DNA of 64,000 nt from contig NC_020054.1 of NCBI RefSeq assembly GCF_000331105.1, forward strand, positions 4,129,477 through 4,193,476, in the 5' to 3' direction. This document shows, one piece after another, positions 1-9,942 of the stretch (positions are counted from its first letter, which is position 1; each line of letters opens with the position of its first letter). The position numbers and the translations under genes are program-made. The stretch is from Fibrella aestuarina BUZ 2. Its GTDB lineage: Bacteria; Bacteroidota; Bacteroidia; Cytophagales; Spirosomataceae. The notes below the pieces were generated by a model, which was not told the DNA's origin, searched no databases, and saw only the letters and a program-made list of their open reading frames with translations.

Positions 1-282
1 TGGCTCCGCGCCGACATCCAGCGGGATCATCACATTTTTGGCTACGAACAACCCGACACCACGTCAAGAAAACTGCTTTTATTATCCCTTTTTACCGACA
101 GCGTACAAGGGAATCCGCACCAATGCCTGTATGGCGCCTATTACGAATCGGCTAGCCTGAACGACCTGCACCTGACGTTTGTCCGGTTTACGAATGCGTT
201 TGCCGAAAGCCGCTTGCTGTCGGGCGCGAAGCCGATTGATACGCTGTATTTCCGTAAGGAATGGGTGATGTGGACACCCTGA
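1..282 (+). CDS. 3' end of an unidentified protein (partial)
   Basis: Frame 1 is open from the first base to a TGA at 280-282 and gives the last 93 residues of a protein whose start lies outside the window. The peptide begins WLRADIQRDHHIFGYEQ and ends FRKEWVMWTP. It is soluble in character, with mixed charged and aromatic residues and no membrane segment. I do not recognise a family. Codon use matches the high-GC neighbours, which supports a real chromosomal gene. The 267 bases between it and the GrpB gene show no convincing gene. Confidence 0.6.
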   Translation, partial: WLRADIQRDHHIFGYEQPDTTSRKLLLLSLFTDSVQGNPHQCLYGAYYESASLNDLHLTFVRFTNAFAESRLLSGAKPIDTLYFRKEWVMWTP

Positions 283-549
283 TGCTGCGGTTTGTTCACC
301 GGCAAGCAGCGCGTTTCGCAGCAGTCTGGTCGCCAGCCGAACGATTAAGGTTTCAGGTACGTATGGAAGCCCCGAACGACGCGCCAACCGGCAAGCAAGG
401 GGGTAGTTTGTTTGGCGTCAGCACAATGGCCATTTTTATGGCCGGGTTGCGCCAGTATAGCGGCTACGCACCGACGCAAATTCCCCTGAACACCGCCGAA
501 TTGGCGTAGAAAGCGTATCCGAACTGACGGGCTTTTTGTCCGCCGTCCT

Positions 550-1158
550 ATGACCAAAGCCCCCATCCACATAGCCGATTACTCGCCGGCCTGGGCATCG
601 GCCTTTGACGACTTAGCGGCTGTTTACCAGGCCCACCTCGGCGATTGGCTCACTGCCATTCAGCACGTTGGCAGCACATCGGTACCGGGGCTGGCGGCCA
701 AGTCTGTCCTCGACATTGATTTGGTCATTGCTGACCGGAACGACCTTGACCCGGTAATCGACCGGCTGTCCAGGCTGGGCTATGTGTACCGGGGTGATCA
801 GGGTATTACCGACCGGGCGGCATTCAAACGGCGCTCCGACCAGACACCCATCGACGGCTCGGCACGTACCTGGCCCGCTCACCACCTCTACGTATGCCCG
901 GCCGACAGCCTCAGCCTGCGCAATCACCTCACCCTGCGCGATTGGCTGCGCCAGCATCCCGATGAAGCCAGCGCGTACGGCAAGCTCAAGAAGGAACTGG
1001 CCCGGAAACACCCGTACGATATGGACGCCTACATCGAAGGCAAGACGCCGTTTATCACGGGCATTTTGAAAGCGGCGGGATTTGCTGATATTGCCATCCA
1101 GACAATCACCCGCGAAAACCGGGCGACGCCCACCCTATCATCATCCGTTCGTGACTAA
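550..1158 (+). CDS. GrpB/UPF0157 family nucleotidyltransferase-fold protein
   Basis: This 202-residue protein matches the GrpB (UPF0157) family, small proteins with a nucleotidyltransferase fold and no firmly fixed substrate. The signature is visible early: IQHVGSTSVPGLAAKSVLDI at about residues 30-50, where HVGST and the following D-x-D (DIDL) resemble the nucleotidyltransferase active-site strand. Other family marks are the HHLYVC strand near residue 113, the LRDWLRQHP segment and the KxxLARKHP helix. The last 30 residues are not conserved-looking. The stop overlaps the GTG start of the FAD monooxygenase by 8 bases, so the two are probably co-translated. Family call is firm; the biochemical role is unknown. 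Confidence 0.85.
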   Translation: MTKAPIHIADYSPAWASAFDDLAAVYQAHLGDWLTAIQHVGSTSVPGLAAKSVLDIDLVIADRNDLDPVIDRLSRLGYVYRGDQGITDRAAFKRRSDQTPIDGSARTWPAHHLYVCPADSLSLRNHLTLRDWLRQHPDEASAYGKLKKELARKHPYDMDAYIEGKTPFITGILKAAGFADIAIQTITRENRATPTLSSSVRD

Positions 1159-2365
1159 ACCGACTGTGCTTATCGCCGGGGCCAGCATTGCCGGTCCTAC
1201 CCTCGCCTTCTGGCTTACCCGCTTTGGCTATCAACCTACTATTGTCGAGCGGGCCGATGCGCTCCGGCTGGGCGGGCAGAATATCGACATCAGCGGCGCA
1301 GCGCAGCAGGTGGTGCGGCTGATGGGGATTGAAGACGCGATACGGGTGGCGAACACCGGCGAGTTGGGCGTCCGATTTGTCGACGAAACCAACGCAACGA
1401 AAGCCGAGTTACCGAAAGGCGAATCCAGCATCGGCACCCGCGAGCTGGAAATTCTGCGGGGTGACCTCGCCCAGATCCTATATGACCTGACGAGCGATAA
1501 GGTCGAGTACCTTTTCGGCGATCAGATCACGGCGCTGACCGACGAGGAGACCGGGGTGAAGGTGACGTTTCAGCAAGGAAGTCGCCGCCGGTTTGACCTA
1601 GTGATCTGCGCCGACGGCATTCGGTCCAGAACGCGGTCGCTGGTCTTCGGTGAGGAACCCGTTATCAAACCCCTGGGCCTGTATACCTCGTATTTTACCG
1701 TGCCGCGCACGGCGACGGATAGCGCCTGGGCCCGCTGGTACAACGCCCCCCGGTCGCGCGTGGTCTTCCTTCGGCCCGACAATGTAGGCACCACCCGCGC
1801 CTCCTTTTCGTTTTTATCCGAGCCCAAAGGCTACGAACGCCTGCCGATGGCCGAGCAGAAAGCCATTCTGAAACAAACGTTTGCCGACGCGGGCTGGGAA
1901 GCGCCCCGGCTACTGGCCGCCCTCGACGACAACACGGACATTTACTTTGATGGCATTAGTCAGGTAAAAGCGCCGCGATGGTCGAAAGGTCGGTGCGCGA
2001 TGGTCGGTGACGCCGCCTACTGCCCGTCGCCGCTGAGCGGCATGGGCACCAGTCTGGCCATTGTGGGGGCCTACGTGCTCGCTGGGGAGCTGGCTCAACA
2101 TGCCGATTACCGGCAGGCCTTTGCGGCCTACGAAAACCGGTTACGTCCGTTTGTCGAGGAGGTGCAGTCGTTGCCACCGGGCGTGCCGTGGGTGGCGCAT
2201 CCCAAAACCCGACTTGGCATTGCGGTTTTCAACGCCGGGATACGGCTCATTTCCAGCCGGTTTGCCCAGCGGATCGCTGCGCTATTCAATCGCAAGAGCG
2301 ACAGCCCGACAAACGACTCGTTTGTCTTGCCTGACTACGAGAAAGCCGCTATCGCCAGCCGGTAG
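1151..2365 (+). CDS. FAD-dependent monooxygenase (PHBH/TetX-like)
   Basis: A flavoprotein aromatic-hydroxylase-type monooxygenase of about 404 residues. The N-terminal FAD-binding Rossmann motif is clear (VLIAGASIAGPTLAFWL, followed by an acidic strand end TIVERA), as is the central DG motif (LVICADGIRSRTR) and the C-terminal GD motif (MVGDAAYCPSPLSGMGTSLA). These three motifs define the group that includes TetX and many antibiotic- or aromatic-modifying enzymes. An ATG 69 bases upstream would add a stretch lacking homologous character; the GTG at 1151, just before the Rossmann strand and inside the end of the GrpB gene, is the better start. Substrate cannot be told from sequence; it probably oxidises a small aromatic or xenobiotic using NAD(P)H and oxygen. 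Confidence 0.85.
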   Translation: MTKPTVLIAGASIAGPTLAFWLTRFGYQPTIVERADALRLGGQNIDISGAAQQVVRLMGIEDAIRVANTGELGVRFVDETNATKAELPKGESSIGTRELEILRGDLAQILYDLTSDKVEYLFGDQITALTDEETGVKVTFQQGSRRRFDLVICADGIRSRTRSLVFGEEPVIKPLGLYTSYFTVPRTATDSAWARWYNAPRSRVVFLRPDNVGTTRASFSFLSEPKGYERLPMAEQKAILKQTFADAGWEAPRLLAALDDNTDIYFDGISQVKAPRWSKGRCAMVGDAAYCPSPLSGMGTSLAIVGAYVLAGELAQHADYRQAFAAYENRLRPFVEEVQSLPPGVPWVAHPKTRLGIAVFNAGIRLISSRFAQRIAALFNRKSDSPTNDSFVLPDYEKAAIASR

Positions 2366-2454
2366 CGAGCAGGATTTGAGCCTGGCCCGGTAGCGAGCGG
2401 CACCCGTGGGGCTCAACATTCGCCGGTACGCTCCTTACGGATGCAGCATTTCCG

Positions 2455-3765
2455 TCAATTTTCGACGTTTTTTACGACGGGGCGGCTGTCGGTACGGCGT
2501 TTTTCGTAGTCGACCCGGAAGCGGCTCAGGTCGGGCTTGTGGGTACGTTGCCGGGTACGTTCGTATTGGTAAATTGTCTGGCCCAACTGGTACAAAAACG
2601 GATGCCCCACCGACTCGTATTCGTACTTGTTGTCGTTCAGGATACCGTCGCTGTTGACGTAGATCGTCGCCGACAGCATGAATTCGACGCCATTGGCAAA
2701 ATCAGCCACGTAGGAAGCGTCGGTTAGGAAGCCATAGGCCCAGCCCACTTTATTGAACACGCGCAGGCCGTTGGGCATAGCGTGGTGCAGGCTGTCCTTG
2801 AAGAAAAACTTCACGTAACTGTCGTAATACGCGCTGGCGTCGTATTTGGGGTAGTTGGTTTCGCCGGGGTATTGCGAGAGATACTGGTACACAAACCGGT
2901 AGTCGTCGGGCGTGAGGGTAAACCGCTGGCGCGCCGGCACCGATTCGGGGAACAGCACCGATTGCAGCATCCGGTGCAGCGATTCGAGGGGTAGTCTGTT
3001 GCGCTCCGTAAAATCGAACGGCGCATTGACCAGGCTGTCGTTGGCTGTCAGATAACCCTTCCCCAGTTTGGCTACCCGCCGAAAATCAAACGGATCGGGG
3101 TTGTAGGCGGCGGGTTGCGCGTAAAGCAGCGCGCCATCGGGCCGGATAAACCGCAGGGGGTTGGTGTGCCGGTTTTCGTCGGCGCTCATGCGCACAAACC
3201 GGTGGGTGATGCGCGTGTCCGGGTAGCCTTTGGCGTGCAGCGACCGGTTGAATTCGCCCTGTCCGATGAACTCGTAGAGCCGGGTGTAGGGGTCGTTTTC
3301 ACTCACCAGAAACGCCTTTTTGATGAAATGGGCAACAGACGGAAGGCCCGTTTCGGACGTGCTATCAGTCCAGGCGTGGGTCTGTCGGCTGTAGGCGCTG
3401 TCGATCTGCACCGGCGTAAATTTCGTAATGGCCGGGTTGTTCAGGCGGTTGATTTTTTCCACTGCCAGCAGCGCGGCGGGCAGCTTCACCGTCGACGCCG
3501 GGTTAAAATACTCGGTGCTGTCGACGCGGAAATAGTAGTGCCGAAACGACGGCCGGTTTTGCCGGTCCCGGTCGATCTGCGTGTAGATAATTTGCAGCCG
3601 ATACGCCGCCGGATTCCGAATCACCGACCGAAACAGCGGATTGGTGTTTCGGGAAAACAGCTTCGTCAGAAACGCATCGGTTCGGGCCTGACCGTAGCTC
3701 GATGTGATGCCGGGAAAAAGAAGGAGTACCAGGCTCTTACACCAAAAGCGGGTTACGTATAGCAT
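2455..3765 (-). CDS. Secreted serine hydrolase, class A beta-lactamase-like
   Basis: The protein starts with a hydrophobic signal segment (MLYVTRFWCKSLVLLLFPGI). It contains the serine hydrolase SxxK motif as STVK, in the context FNPASTVKLPAALLAVEKI, which is the pattern of class A beta-lactamases and DD-peptidase relatives. At about 436 residues it is much longer than a true class A beta-lactamase (about 290), and I do not see a confident KTG triad, so hydrolysis of beta-lactams is not implied. A possible KVGWAYGFLTDASYVADF segment near the C-terminus resembles the KTG-G strand (KVG here). I took the ATG at 3765 because it opens the signal peptide; the 21 residues upstream do not look exported. 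It converges on the monooxygenase gene. Probably periplasmic or lipoprotein-like peptidase. Confidence 0.7.
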   Translation of the reverse strand: MLYVTRFWCKSLVLLLFPGITSSYGQARTDAFLTKLFSRNTNPLFRSVIRNPAAYRLQIIYTQIDRDRQNRPSFRHYYFRVDSTEYFNPASTVKLPAALLAVEKINRLNNPAITKFTPVQIDSAYSRQTHAWTDSTSETGLPSVAHFIKKAFLVSENDPYTRLYEFIGQGEFNRSLHAKGYPDTRITHRFVRMSADENRHTNPLRFIRPDGALLYAQPAAYNPDPFDFRRVAKLGKGYLTANDSLVNAPFDFTERNRLPLESLHRMLQSVLFPESVPARQRFTLTPDDYRFVYQYLSQYPGETNYPKYDASAYYDSYVKFFFKDSLHHAMPNGLRVFNKVGWAYGFLTDASYVADFANGVEFMLSATIYVNSDGILNDNKYEYESVGHPFLYQLGQTIYQYERTRQRTHKPDLSRFRVDYEKRRTDSRPVVKNVEN

Positions 3766-3898
3766 AGGGCGGGAATCTGGTCGGCAAGTTACGCAACATG
3801 GCTGGCGCGCGAGCCGTCGACAGCGCATGAGCGAATGGCTAACCGTTGGTTGACTAAACAGCCGTTACACTAAGGGGCCGCGACCGACCAACTAGCCG

Positions 3899-4477
3899 TT
3901 AGTCCGGCACAACGGCACCCTCGAAACCAAGCGTCATAGGTGCGTTGAACGATTCGGTATTGCTCGGGCCGGTCGGCTGTAACAGCAGATTGCGGCATTT
4001 GACGTACAAAAACTTGTTGATCCGTGACACCTCGACGGCACCCTTTTCAGCGGTCCACTCCTTGATTTTCTTATCCGACACATCGCCGAACGATACCCGC
4101 ACCTGTCGGTCGGGGGCGTTGCCTTTGCTGGCGATTTGATACGTACCCGGTGTCGGGTTGTCAATCCCAAAGTCTAGTTGCAGCACATAGAGCCGATCCG
4201 ACGTAAACGAGGTATACAACCCCTGTATGACCTGAAAACCGCCTTTGTAGGCGTAGGGTGTTTTCGCGGCGTTGGTCACCTGAGCGCGCACTTCTCCGAA
4301 ATTGTACCAGCCATTCGGCCCGCTGTACACCGGACTTTTGGGATTCGTGTAACGATCGTCTTGGGCAGGTGGTACGTTGGACCAGCTATCCGTAGCGGGT
4401 GGTTTGGATGCCTGCTGCGCCATACCGACCGAGGTCGTTAGCAGCAGGCTCATTATGAGTAAGTGACGGTAGTTCAT
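3899..4477 (-). CDS. Secreted hypothetical protein
   Basis: A 192-residue protein with a clear type I signal peptide (MNYRHLLIMSLLLTTSVGMA followed by QQ), so it is periplasmic or secreted. The mature part is rich in Tyr, Asn and Gly with alternating beta-type patterns and no membrane segment. I do not recognise a family. It lies upstream of the serine hydrolase gene in the same direction, with about 130 bases between, so they may or may not share a transcript. Confidence 0.7.
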   Translation of the reverse strand: MNYRHLLIMSLLLTTSVGMAQQASKPPATDSWSNVPPAQDDRYTNPKSPVYSGPNGWYNFGEVRAQVTNAAKTPYAYKGGFQVIQGLYTSFTSDRLYVLQLDFGIDNPTPGTYQIASKGNAPDRQVRVSFGDVSDKKIKEWTAEKGAVEVSRINKFLYVKCRNLLLQPTGPSNTESFNAPMTLGFEGAVVPD

Positions 4478-4709
4478 GGCTGGTTTTTTGGCAAGGTACG
4501 GGAAAGCAGCGCATGGGCTATGTAGACGCTACTATTCGGTCAGCGGCCCCTGATCGGCGCGGCCTAGCCGGGTTGGCAGCCGGTAGCACCACTCGCTGAC
4601 TAACGCACCCTGGCCGCTGGTTGCGGTTTCCCTAAAAGTAGAATCTGCCGGTGCGCTGTTTTGTGTGGGTAGCCGATTCACCCGCCCGGCCGCCTCCTTA
4701 GTCTACCGC

Positions 4710-6146
4710 ATGATCCACCTGAATTCGACCCTTACCCCGTCTGATTTATCGACCAAACTCAAGCGTTTCTGGGCGCTCTCGGGCCAGAAAATAAACCACC
4801 TTGAGCAGACGTACGACCCCAAAAACGGATCGCCCGTGTTCACGATTCAGGGCCGCTACACCACCCGCGGCTGGACCGAATGGACGCAGGGGTTTCAGTT
4901 CGGGTCGGCCCTGCTGCAGTTCGATGCCACCGGCGACGAGTCGTTTCTGGCCCTCGGCCGCGACCGGACGCTTCAGGTGATGGCCCCGCACGTGAGCCAC
5001 GTGGGCGTACACGACCACGGCTTCAACAACGTCAGCACCTACGGCAACCTGTTACGGCTGATGCGGGAGGGCAAAACGCCGCCCAATGAGTGGGAAGCCC
5101 ACTTCTACGAACTGGCCCTCAAAATCTCCGGCGCGGTGCAGGCCAATCGCTGGACACCCATCAGTGGCGACGGGCTGGGTACGTCGGCCGGGGCGGGGTA
5201 TATCTATTCGTTCAATGGGCCGCACTCGTTGTTTGTCGACACCATCCGGTCGTGCCGGGCGCTGGTGGTGAGCCATTTGCTGGGCCACACGTTTCAGGGT
5301 GAAGGCGACAAACGCATCGACCTGCTCGAACGGGCGCTGTTGCACATGCAGGCCACGGCCAATTTCGCGGTCTACTATGGCGAGGGCCGCGACACCTACG
5401 ACCTGTGGGGCCGCACCGCCCACGAAAGCATTTTCAACGTCAACGACGGTAATTACCGCTGCCCCAATTCGCAGCAGGGCTACACGGGTTTCAGCACCTG
5501 GACGCGCGGCCTTGCCTGGGCCATGTGCGGCTTTGCCGAAGAACTCGAAGCCCTGGCGGTCATCGGCGACGACGAACTGACCCGCTTCGGGGGCCGTGCC
5601 GCGCTGGAAGCCATGCTGCTGAAAGCGGCGCGCGCTACCTGCGATTTCTACATACAGCACACGCCCACCGACGGCGTACCCTACTGGGACACCGGTGCGC
5701 CCAACCTCCACAAGCTCGGCGATTACCTCGACCGGCCCGCCGACCCCTTCAACGACCACGAACCCGTCGACAGCTCGGCGGCGGCCATCGCGGCGCAGGG
5801 ATTACTGCGGCTGGGACGCTACCTCATGCAGCCGGAACGTACCCAGTCAATCGACGGGCAGGACGCCGCCCAACAGGGCCAAACGTACTGGCAGGCGGGG
5901 TTAACAGTGTTAGGTACCCTTTTGGAAGAGCCATACCTGAGTACCGATCCGCAGCATCAGGGTCTTCTGCTCCACTCGATCTACCACCGACCCAACGGCT
6001 GGGACTACGTACCCGAAGGCAGCCCCATACCGCGTGGCGAATCGAGCATGTGGGGCGATTACCACATCCGGGAAGCTGCGCTGTATGTGCAGCGCCTGAT
6101 CGACGGCGGTCCCTACTACACCTTTTTCAACGGCGTCAACGCCTAA
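4710..6146 (+). CDS. GH88-like unsaturated glucuronyl hydrolase family protein
   Basis: This 478-residue protein has the look of the (alpha/alpha)6-barrel GH88 family, which removes the unsaturated uronic acid left at the non-reducing end after polysaccharide lyase action. Family-type strings include [33 protein letters not shown] and PYWDTGAP followed by [19 protein letters not shown]; the HE and D residues in these resemble the acid catalysts. No signal peptide is seen, so it is likely cytoplasmic. ATG 4710 is preferred to the ATG 45 bases upstream because [10 protein letters not shown] begins the family-like part. It opens an operon: the next gene starts 35 bases downstream, then genes overlap or nearly so. 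The context with an oxidoreductase, an SDR and an MFS importer suggests catabolism of an imported unsaturated or modified oligosaccharide. Confidence 0.75.
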   Translation: MIHLNSTLTPSDLSTKLKRFWALSGQKINHLEQTYDPKNGSPVFTIQGRYTTRGWTEWTQGFQFGSALLQFDATGDESFLALGRDRTLQVMAPHVSHVGVHDHGFNNVSTYGNLLRLMREGKTPPNEWEAHFYELALKISGAVQANRWTPISGDGLGTSAGAGYIYSFNGPHSLFVDTIRSCRALVVSHLLGHTFQGEGDKRIDLLERALLHMQATANFAVYYGEGRDTYDLWGRTAHESIFNVNDGNYRCPNSQQGYTGFSTWTRGLAWAMCGFAEELEALAVIGDDELTRFGGRAALEAMLLKAARATCDFYIQHTPTDGVPYWDTGAPNLHKLGDYLDRPADPFNDHEPVDSSAAAIAAQGLLRLGRYLMQPERTQSIDGQDAAQQGQTYWQAGLTVLGTLLEEPYLSTDPQHQGLLLHSIYHRPNGWDYVPEGSPIPRGESSMWGDYHIREAALYVQRLIDGGPYYTFFNGVNA

Positions 6147-6181
6147 GTACCGCTACCGTATTCCTAAAACCGTCCCTGTTC

Positions 6182-7627
6182 ATGAGCGGCAAATACAAAC
6201 CGAAGTACCCCCGGATGGCCCAGATCAAAACGGCCAGCGACCTGACAACGTACCTGCAAACCAACGCGATCGATCTGCCGTTCGACACCGATCTACTGCC
6301 GCCCGACCAGAGTCCGTTTAACCGGACCATCCCGCTCAAGTCGGGCAAGACCATCGGCAACAGCCTGTGCATTCTGCCGATGGAGGGCTGGGACGGTACC
6401 CCTGACGGTAAGCCCACGGACTTCACCCGGAAGCGGTGGGTAAAATTTGCCGAAAGCGGGGCCAAACTCCTTTTTGGCTGTGAAGCCGTAGCCGTTTGTC
6501 CCGGCGGCCGGGCCAACCCCAACCAGCTGGTGATGAGCCGGGAAAATCTGCCCGAATTCGTCAGCCTTCGGCAGTTGCTGCTCGATAAACATACCGCCGC
6601 CTTCGGCAACACCGACGGGCTGGTCATTGGCCTGCAACTGACGCATTCGGGCCGGTTCTGCAAGCCGGACAGCCACAAGAAATTCGAGTCGAAAATTCTC
6701 TACACCCACCCCTTCCTGAACGCCAAATTCGGGATGGGGGCCGATTACCCTACGCTGACCGACGAGGAAATCGATACGATCATCAGCCAGTACGTCGATG
6801 CGGCCGTGATGGCGCAGGAAGCCGGTTACGACTTTGTCGATATCAAGCATTGCCACGGCTACCTGGGGCATGAGTTTCTGAGTGCCGTTGACCGGCCGGG
6901 CAAGTACGGGGGCTCGTTCGAGAACCGGACGCGCTTTCTACGGAACATCGTAGCGGGCATCCGGCAGGCTGCACCGGGCCTGGAACTAGCCATCCGCCTC
7001 AGCGCCTTCGATTTGCTGCCGTTCAAGAAAGGCGAAAATGACATCGGCACGCCCGAACTGGCCGACACCTATCCGTTTGCGTTTGGCGGGCAGGCGTCGG
7101 GCCTCGGCATCGACCTGACTGAAACTAAAGCGTTTCTTGAGTTAGCCCAGTCGTTGGGCATTCAGATGATCTGTATTACGGGCGGCAGTCCGTATTATAA
7201 CCCGCACCTAATGCGCCCGGCGCTGTTTCCGCCATCGGATGGCTACCTGCCCCCCGAAGATCCGCTGGTGGGGGTAAAACGCCAGATCGACGTGACGCAC
7301 GAACTAAAGAAGGCGTTCCCTGAGCTGGTAATCATCGGATCGGGCTATTCGTATTTGCAGGAATGGCTACCCAACGTGGCGCAGTATGTGCTGCGAACGG
7401 GCATGGCCGACAGCGTTGGTTTTGGGCGAATGGTGCTCTCCTACCCCACTATGCCCGCCGATATGGCGGCGGGCCGGTCGCTCACGCGCAACCACATCTG
7501 CCGCACCTTCTCCGACTGCACTACGGCTCCGCGCAACGGCCTGATCTCAGGCTGCTACCCGCTCGATCCCGTATATAAGCAACTGCCCGAAGCCACTGAG
7601 TTAAAAGCTGTCAAGGAAACGCTGTGA
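6182..7627 (+). CDS. NADH:flavin oxidoreductase, Old Yellow Enzyme family
   Basis: A 481-residue FMN-dependent oxidoreductase of the OYE/2,4-dienoyl-CoA reductase type. Visible signatures are the N-terminal barrel strand [19 protein letters not shown] (the substrate-binding HSGR pattern), [19 protein letters not shown] (the conserved H..H-GYL segment of the active site), [17 protein letters not shown] and the FMN-phosphate loop near [10 protein letters not shown] and [11 protein letters not shown]. It lacks the extra C-terminal domain of dienoyl-CoA reductase, but it has C-terminal cysteines ([14 protein letters not shown]) like those of the Fe-S relatives. ATG 6182 is the likely start, 35 bases after the hydrolase. 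Its stop overlaps the GTG start of the SDR by four bases, so translation is coupled. Substrate is not known; reduction of an enone formed from an unsaturated sugar acid is an inference from context. Confidence 0.8.
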   Translation: MSGKYKPKYPRMAQIKTASDLTTYLQTNAIDLPFDTDLLPPDQSPFNRTIPLKSGKTIGNSLCILPMEGWDGTPDGKPTDFTRKRWVKFAESGAKLLFGCEAVAVCPGGRANPNQLVMSRENLPEFVSLRQLLLDKHTAAFGNTDGLVIGLQLTHSGRFCKPDSHKKFESKILYTHPFLNAKFGMGADYPTLTDEEIDTIISQYVDAAVMAQEAGYDFVDIKHCHGYLGHEFLSAVDRPGKYGGSFENRTRFLRNIVAGIRQAAPGLELAIRLSAFDLLPFKKGENDIGTPELADTYPFAFGGQASGLGIDLTETKAFLELAQSLGIQMICITGGSPYYNPHLMRPALFPPSDGYLPPEDPLVGVKRQIDVTHELKKAFPELVIIGSGYSYLQEWLPNVAQYVLRTGMADSVGFGRMVLSYPTMPADMAAGRSLTRNHICRTFSDCTTAPRNGLISGCYPLDPVYKQLPEATELKAVKETL

Positions 7628-8436
7628 GCCACGCCCCATCCGACGGTCCGGCGGCTGCTACGCCCCGACGCCCGGTCGCTTTCATCACCGGCAGTAGCCG
7701 GGGGATTGGCCTGGGTATTGCCGAACACCTTGCCCGCAACGGATTCGACCTGGCCATCAACGGCGTGCGCGCCGAAGCCGAGGTTACCGACGTGCTGGCT
7801 CAGTTGCGCGCGCTGGGGGCCGACGTGCTGTATTGCCCCGGCAGCATTGCCGACCCCGAATCACGCACGGCGATGCTGGCGCGGATCGAGAGCCACTTTG
7901 GTCGGCTTAATGTGCTCGTCAACAACGCGGGCGTTGCCCCCAACGTCCGGGCCGATCTGCTCGACACATCCGAAGAAAGCTTCGACCGGGTGGTAAACAC
8001 CAACCTGAAAGGCACGTTTTTTCTGACCCAGGCCGTTGCCAACTGGCTGATCCGGCAGCAGGCCGATGACGCCGCTTTTCAGGGCATGATCATCAACATC
8101 TCGTCGATATCGGCCACGGTGGCCTCGGTGAACCGGGGGGAATACTGCGTCTCGAAAGCGGGGCTCAGCATGACCACCCAACTCTTTGCGGTGCGGCTGG
8201 GTACGTTCGGTATTCCGGTCTACGAGGTACGTCCCGGCGTTATCAAGACCGATATGACGGCCGGTGTGTCGGCCAAATACGATGCGCTGATTGCTAACGG
8301 CCTCACCGTGCAGCCACGCTGGGGCCTGCCCGACGACGTGGGGCGCGCCGTGGCGGCCATCGCCGACGGTAGCTTTCCGTATTCCACCGGACAGGTATTT
8401 ATGATTGACGGCGGCCTGACCCTAGCCCGCCTCTGA
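7624..8436 (+). CDS. Short-chain dehydrogenase/reductase
   Basis: A classical SDR of 270 residues: cofactor loop [12 protein letters not shown] at about residue 100, catalytic Ser in INISSISA and the YxxxK pair in [10 protein letters not shown], and C-terminal PGVIKTDMT. Homologues are often labelled 3-ketoacyl-ACP reductase, but the operon (GH88-like hydrolase, flavin oxidoreductase, MFS transporter) points to a sugar or sugar-acid substrate. It starts with GTG inside the last four bases of the oxidoreductase gene. The first 17 residues are a Pro/Ala-rich tail ahead of the Rossmann strand. The acidic residue usual for NAD preference is not obvious after the second strand. Confidence 0.85.
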   Translation: MSHAPSDGPAAATPRRPVAFITGSSRGIGLGIAEHLARNGFDLAINGVRAEAEVTDVLAQLRALGADVLYCPGSIADPESRTAMLARIESHFGRLNVLVNNAGVAPNVRADLLDTSEESFDRVVNTNLKGTFFLTQAVANWLIRQQADDAAFQGMIINISSISATVASVNRGEYCVSKAGLSMTTQLFAVRLGTFGIPVYEVRPGVIKTDMTAGVSAKYDALIANGLTVQPRWGLPDDVGRAVAAIADGSFPYSTGQVFMIDGGLTLARL

Positions 8437-8459
8437 CCCGCCTTGACCTTCTGAACTTC

Positions 8460-9695
8460 ATGACTACTCCTCCCCTTACTGTTCGTCAGCATCTCTTTCA
8501 AATTCCCGTTCTGGTGGCCGCACTGGGCTATTTCGTGGATATGTATGACCTCTTTCTGTTCAGCGTCGTGCGGGTGCCGAGCCTGAAAGAACTGGGCGTA
8601 ACGGGCGACCGCCTCCTGCCCGAAGGCATCTTTCTGCTCAACTGCCAGTTGGCGGGCCTTCTCATCGGCGGGGTGCTGTGGGGGATTCTGGGCGACAAAC
8701 GGGGTCGGCTGTCGGTGCTGTTCGGGTCCATTTTGCTGTACTCGCTGGCCAACATCGTCAACGGCACCATCACCAACCTGACGCAGTATGCGCTGCTGCG
8801 GTTCATCGCGGGCATCGGTCTGGCCGGTGAGCTGGGCGCGGGCATCACGCTGGTGGCCGAAATTCTGCCGCAACGCCTGCGGAGCTACGGCTCCATGCTC
8901 GTGGCCACGATGGGCGTGCTAGGGGCCATTCTGGCCTATTTCGTCGCCGATCTGTTTGCCTGGCGCGTGTCGTACTACGTCGGCGGCGGGCTGGGCTTGC
9001 TGCTGCTGGTGCTGCGTTTCAACGTGTTCGAATCGGGACTATATGAGCACCTCAAAGCGAGCCGGACTGAACGCGGCAACTTTCTGGCCCTTTTCACCAA
9101 TCCTGCCCGGCTGCGCAAATACCTGATGGCCATTATTATGGGCGTGCCGCTCTGGTTTGTGGTGGGCATCCTGATCACCTTCTCGCCAGAGTTTGGGCAA
9201 CAGGCCGGGCTCACCGACCCCATTGTGGCTGGCAAGGCGGTGATGTTGTCGTTTGCCGGGCAGTCGGTGGGTGATATCGTCAGCGGGCTGCTAAGTCATC
9301 GGTGGCGCAGCCGGAAGAAGGCCATCCGGTTGTTTATTCTGCTGTCCTTCACGATGATGCTCGTCTACCTGCTGGCACCGGTTCAGCAAAACAGCACCTT
9401 CTATTTTTTCTGCTTCTGCCTCGGCTTCTGTAACGGCTACTGGACGCTCTTCATCGTGCTGGCCGCCGAACTGTTCGGCACCAATATCCGGGCTACGGTG
9501 GCGACTTCGGTCCCCAACTTTGTGCGGGGCGCTACCGTACCGCTCACCGCGCTGTTTGTGCTGCTCAAGCCCTCGCTGGGCGTTACCTACGGCGCTCTCG
9601 CTATTGGCGCAGGCGTGGTAGCGCTATCGCTCATCGCCCTCAATAACCTCGAAGAAACGTACGACAAAGACCTTGACTACGTCGAGGAGCACTGA
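8460..9695 (+). CDS. MFS transporter
   Basis: A 411-residue major facilitator with about twelve hydrophobic segments. The first is ALGYFVDMYDLFLFS, which carries the D-x-x-D pattern common in organic-acid and sugar proton symporters, and the loop 2-3 signature appears as GDKRGRLSVL. The segment LRFIAGIGLAGELGAGITL is typical of the sialate/hexuronate/dicarboxylate branch. It follows the SDR by 23 bases and ends the operon, so it is probably the importer for the compound processed by the hydrolase and two oxidoreductases. A weak GC-rich inverted repeat follows at about 9723-9761. Confidence 0.85.
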   Translation: MTTPPLTVRQHLFQIPVLVAALGYFVDMYDLFLFSVVRVPSLKELGVTGDRLLPEGIFLLNCQLAGLLIGGVLWGILGDKRGRLSVLFGSILLYSLANIVNGTITNLTQYALLRFIAGIGLAGELGAGITLVAEILPQRLRSYGSMLVATMGVLGAILAYFVADLFAWRVSYYVGGGLGLLLLVLRFNVFESGLYEHLKASRTERGNFLALFTNPARLRKYLMAIIMGVPLWFVVGILITFSPEFGQQAGLTDPIVAGKAVMLSFAGQSVGDIVSGLLSHRWRSRKKAIRLFILLSFTMMLVYLLAPVQQNSTFYFFCFCLGFCNGYWTLFIVLAAELFGTNIRATVATSVPNFVRGATVPLTALFVLLKPSLGVTYGALAIGAGVVALSLIALNNLEETYDKDLDYVEEH

Positions 9696-9942
9696 GCACC
9701 GTAGTCTTGCTACGAACCTTCCGTTGCCGGGCCTTTTCCCCTGGAAGAACGGCCGGGCAAGCTGCGTAGTTCTTCTCCCGAAACGGGGGCCTGGGTACGT
9801 ATGCCTGGCCACACCCCGATTTCTAACTGACCTCTAATCGGCCCTTAATCGGCGTCTAATTAGTCAGAACTGCTCAGGTGAGAGTTTTGTATCAACCAAC
9901 TGGAACGCGGCGAGTTCTTTCTACCGCGCTCCACATAGAGCT

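Noticed and set aside
261..509. Short frame of 82 residues after the partial first gene
   Set aside because: No family features, overlaps the real end of the first gene in another frame, and composition is uninformative.
2360..2400. Direct repeat CCGGTAGCGAGC twice between convergent genes
   Set aside because: Only two 12-base copies, likely a small local duplication with no further support.
2455..3765. Antibiotic-resistance beta-lactamase
   Set aside because: SxxK is present, but the protein is much too long and lacks a clear KTG triad and SDN loop, so resistance should not be claimed.
5525..6181. Long N-terminal extension of the flavin oxidoreductase frame
   Set aside because: It is an Arg/Pro-rich shadow of the GH88-like gene; the enzyme starts at 6182.
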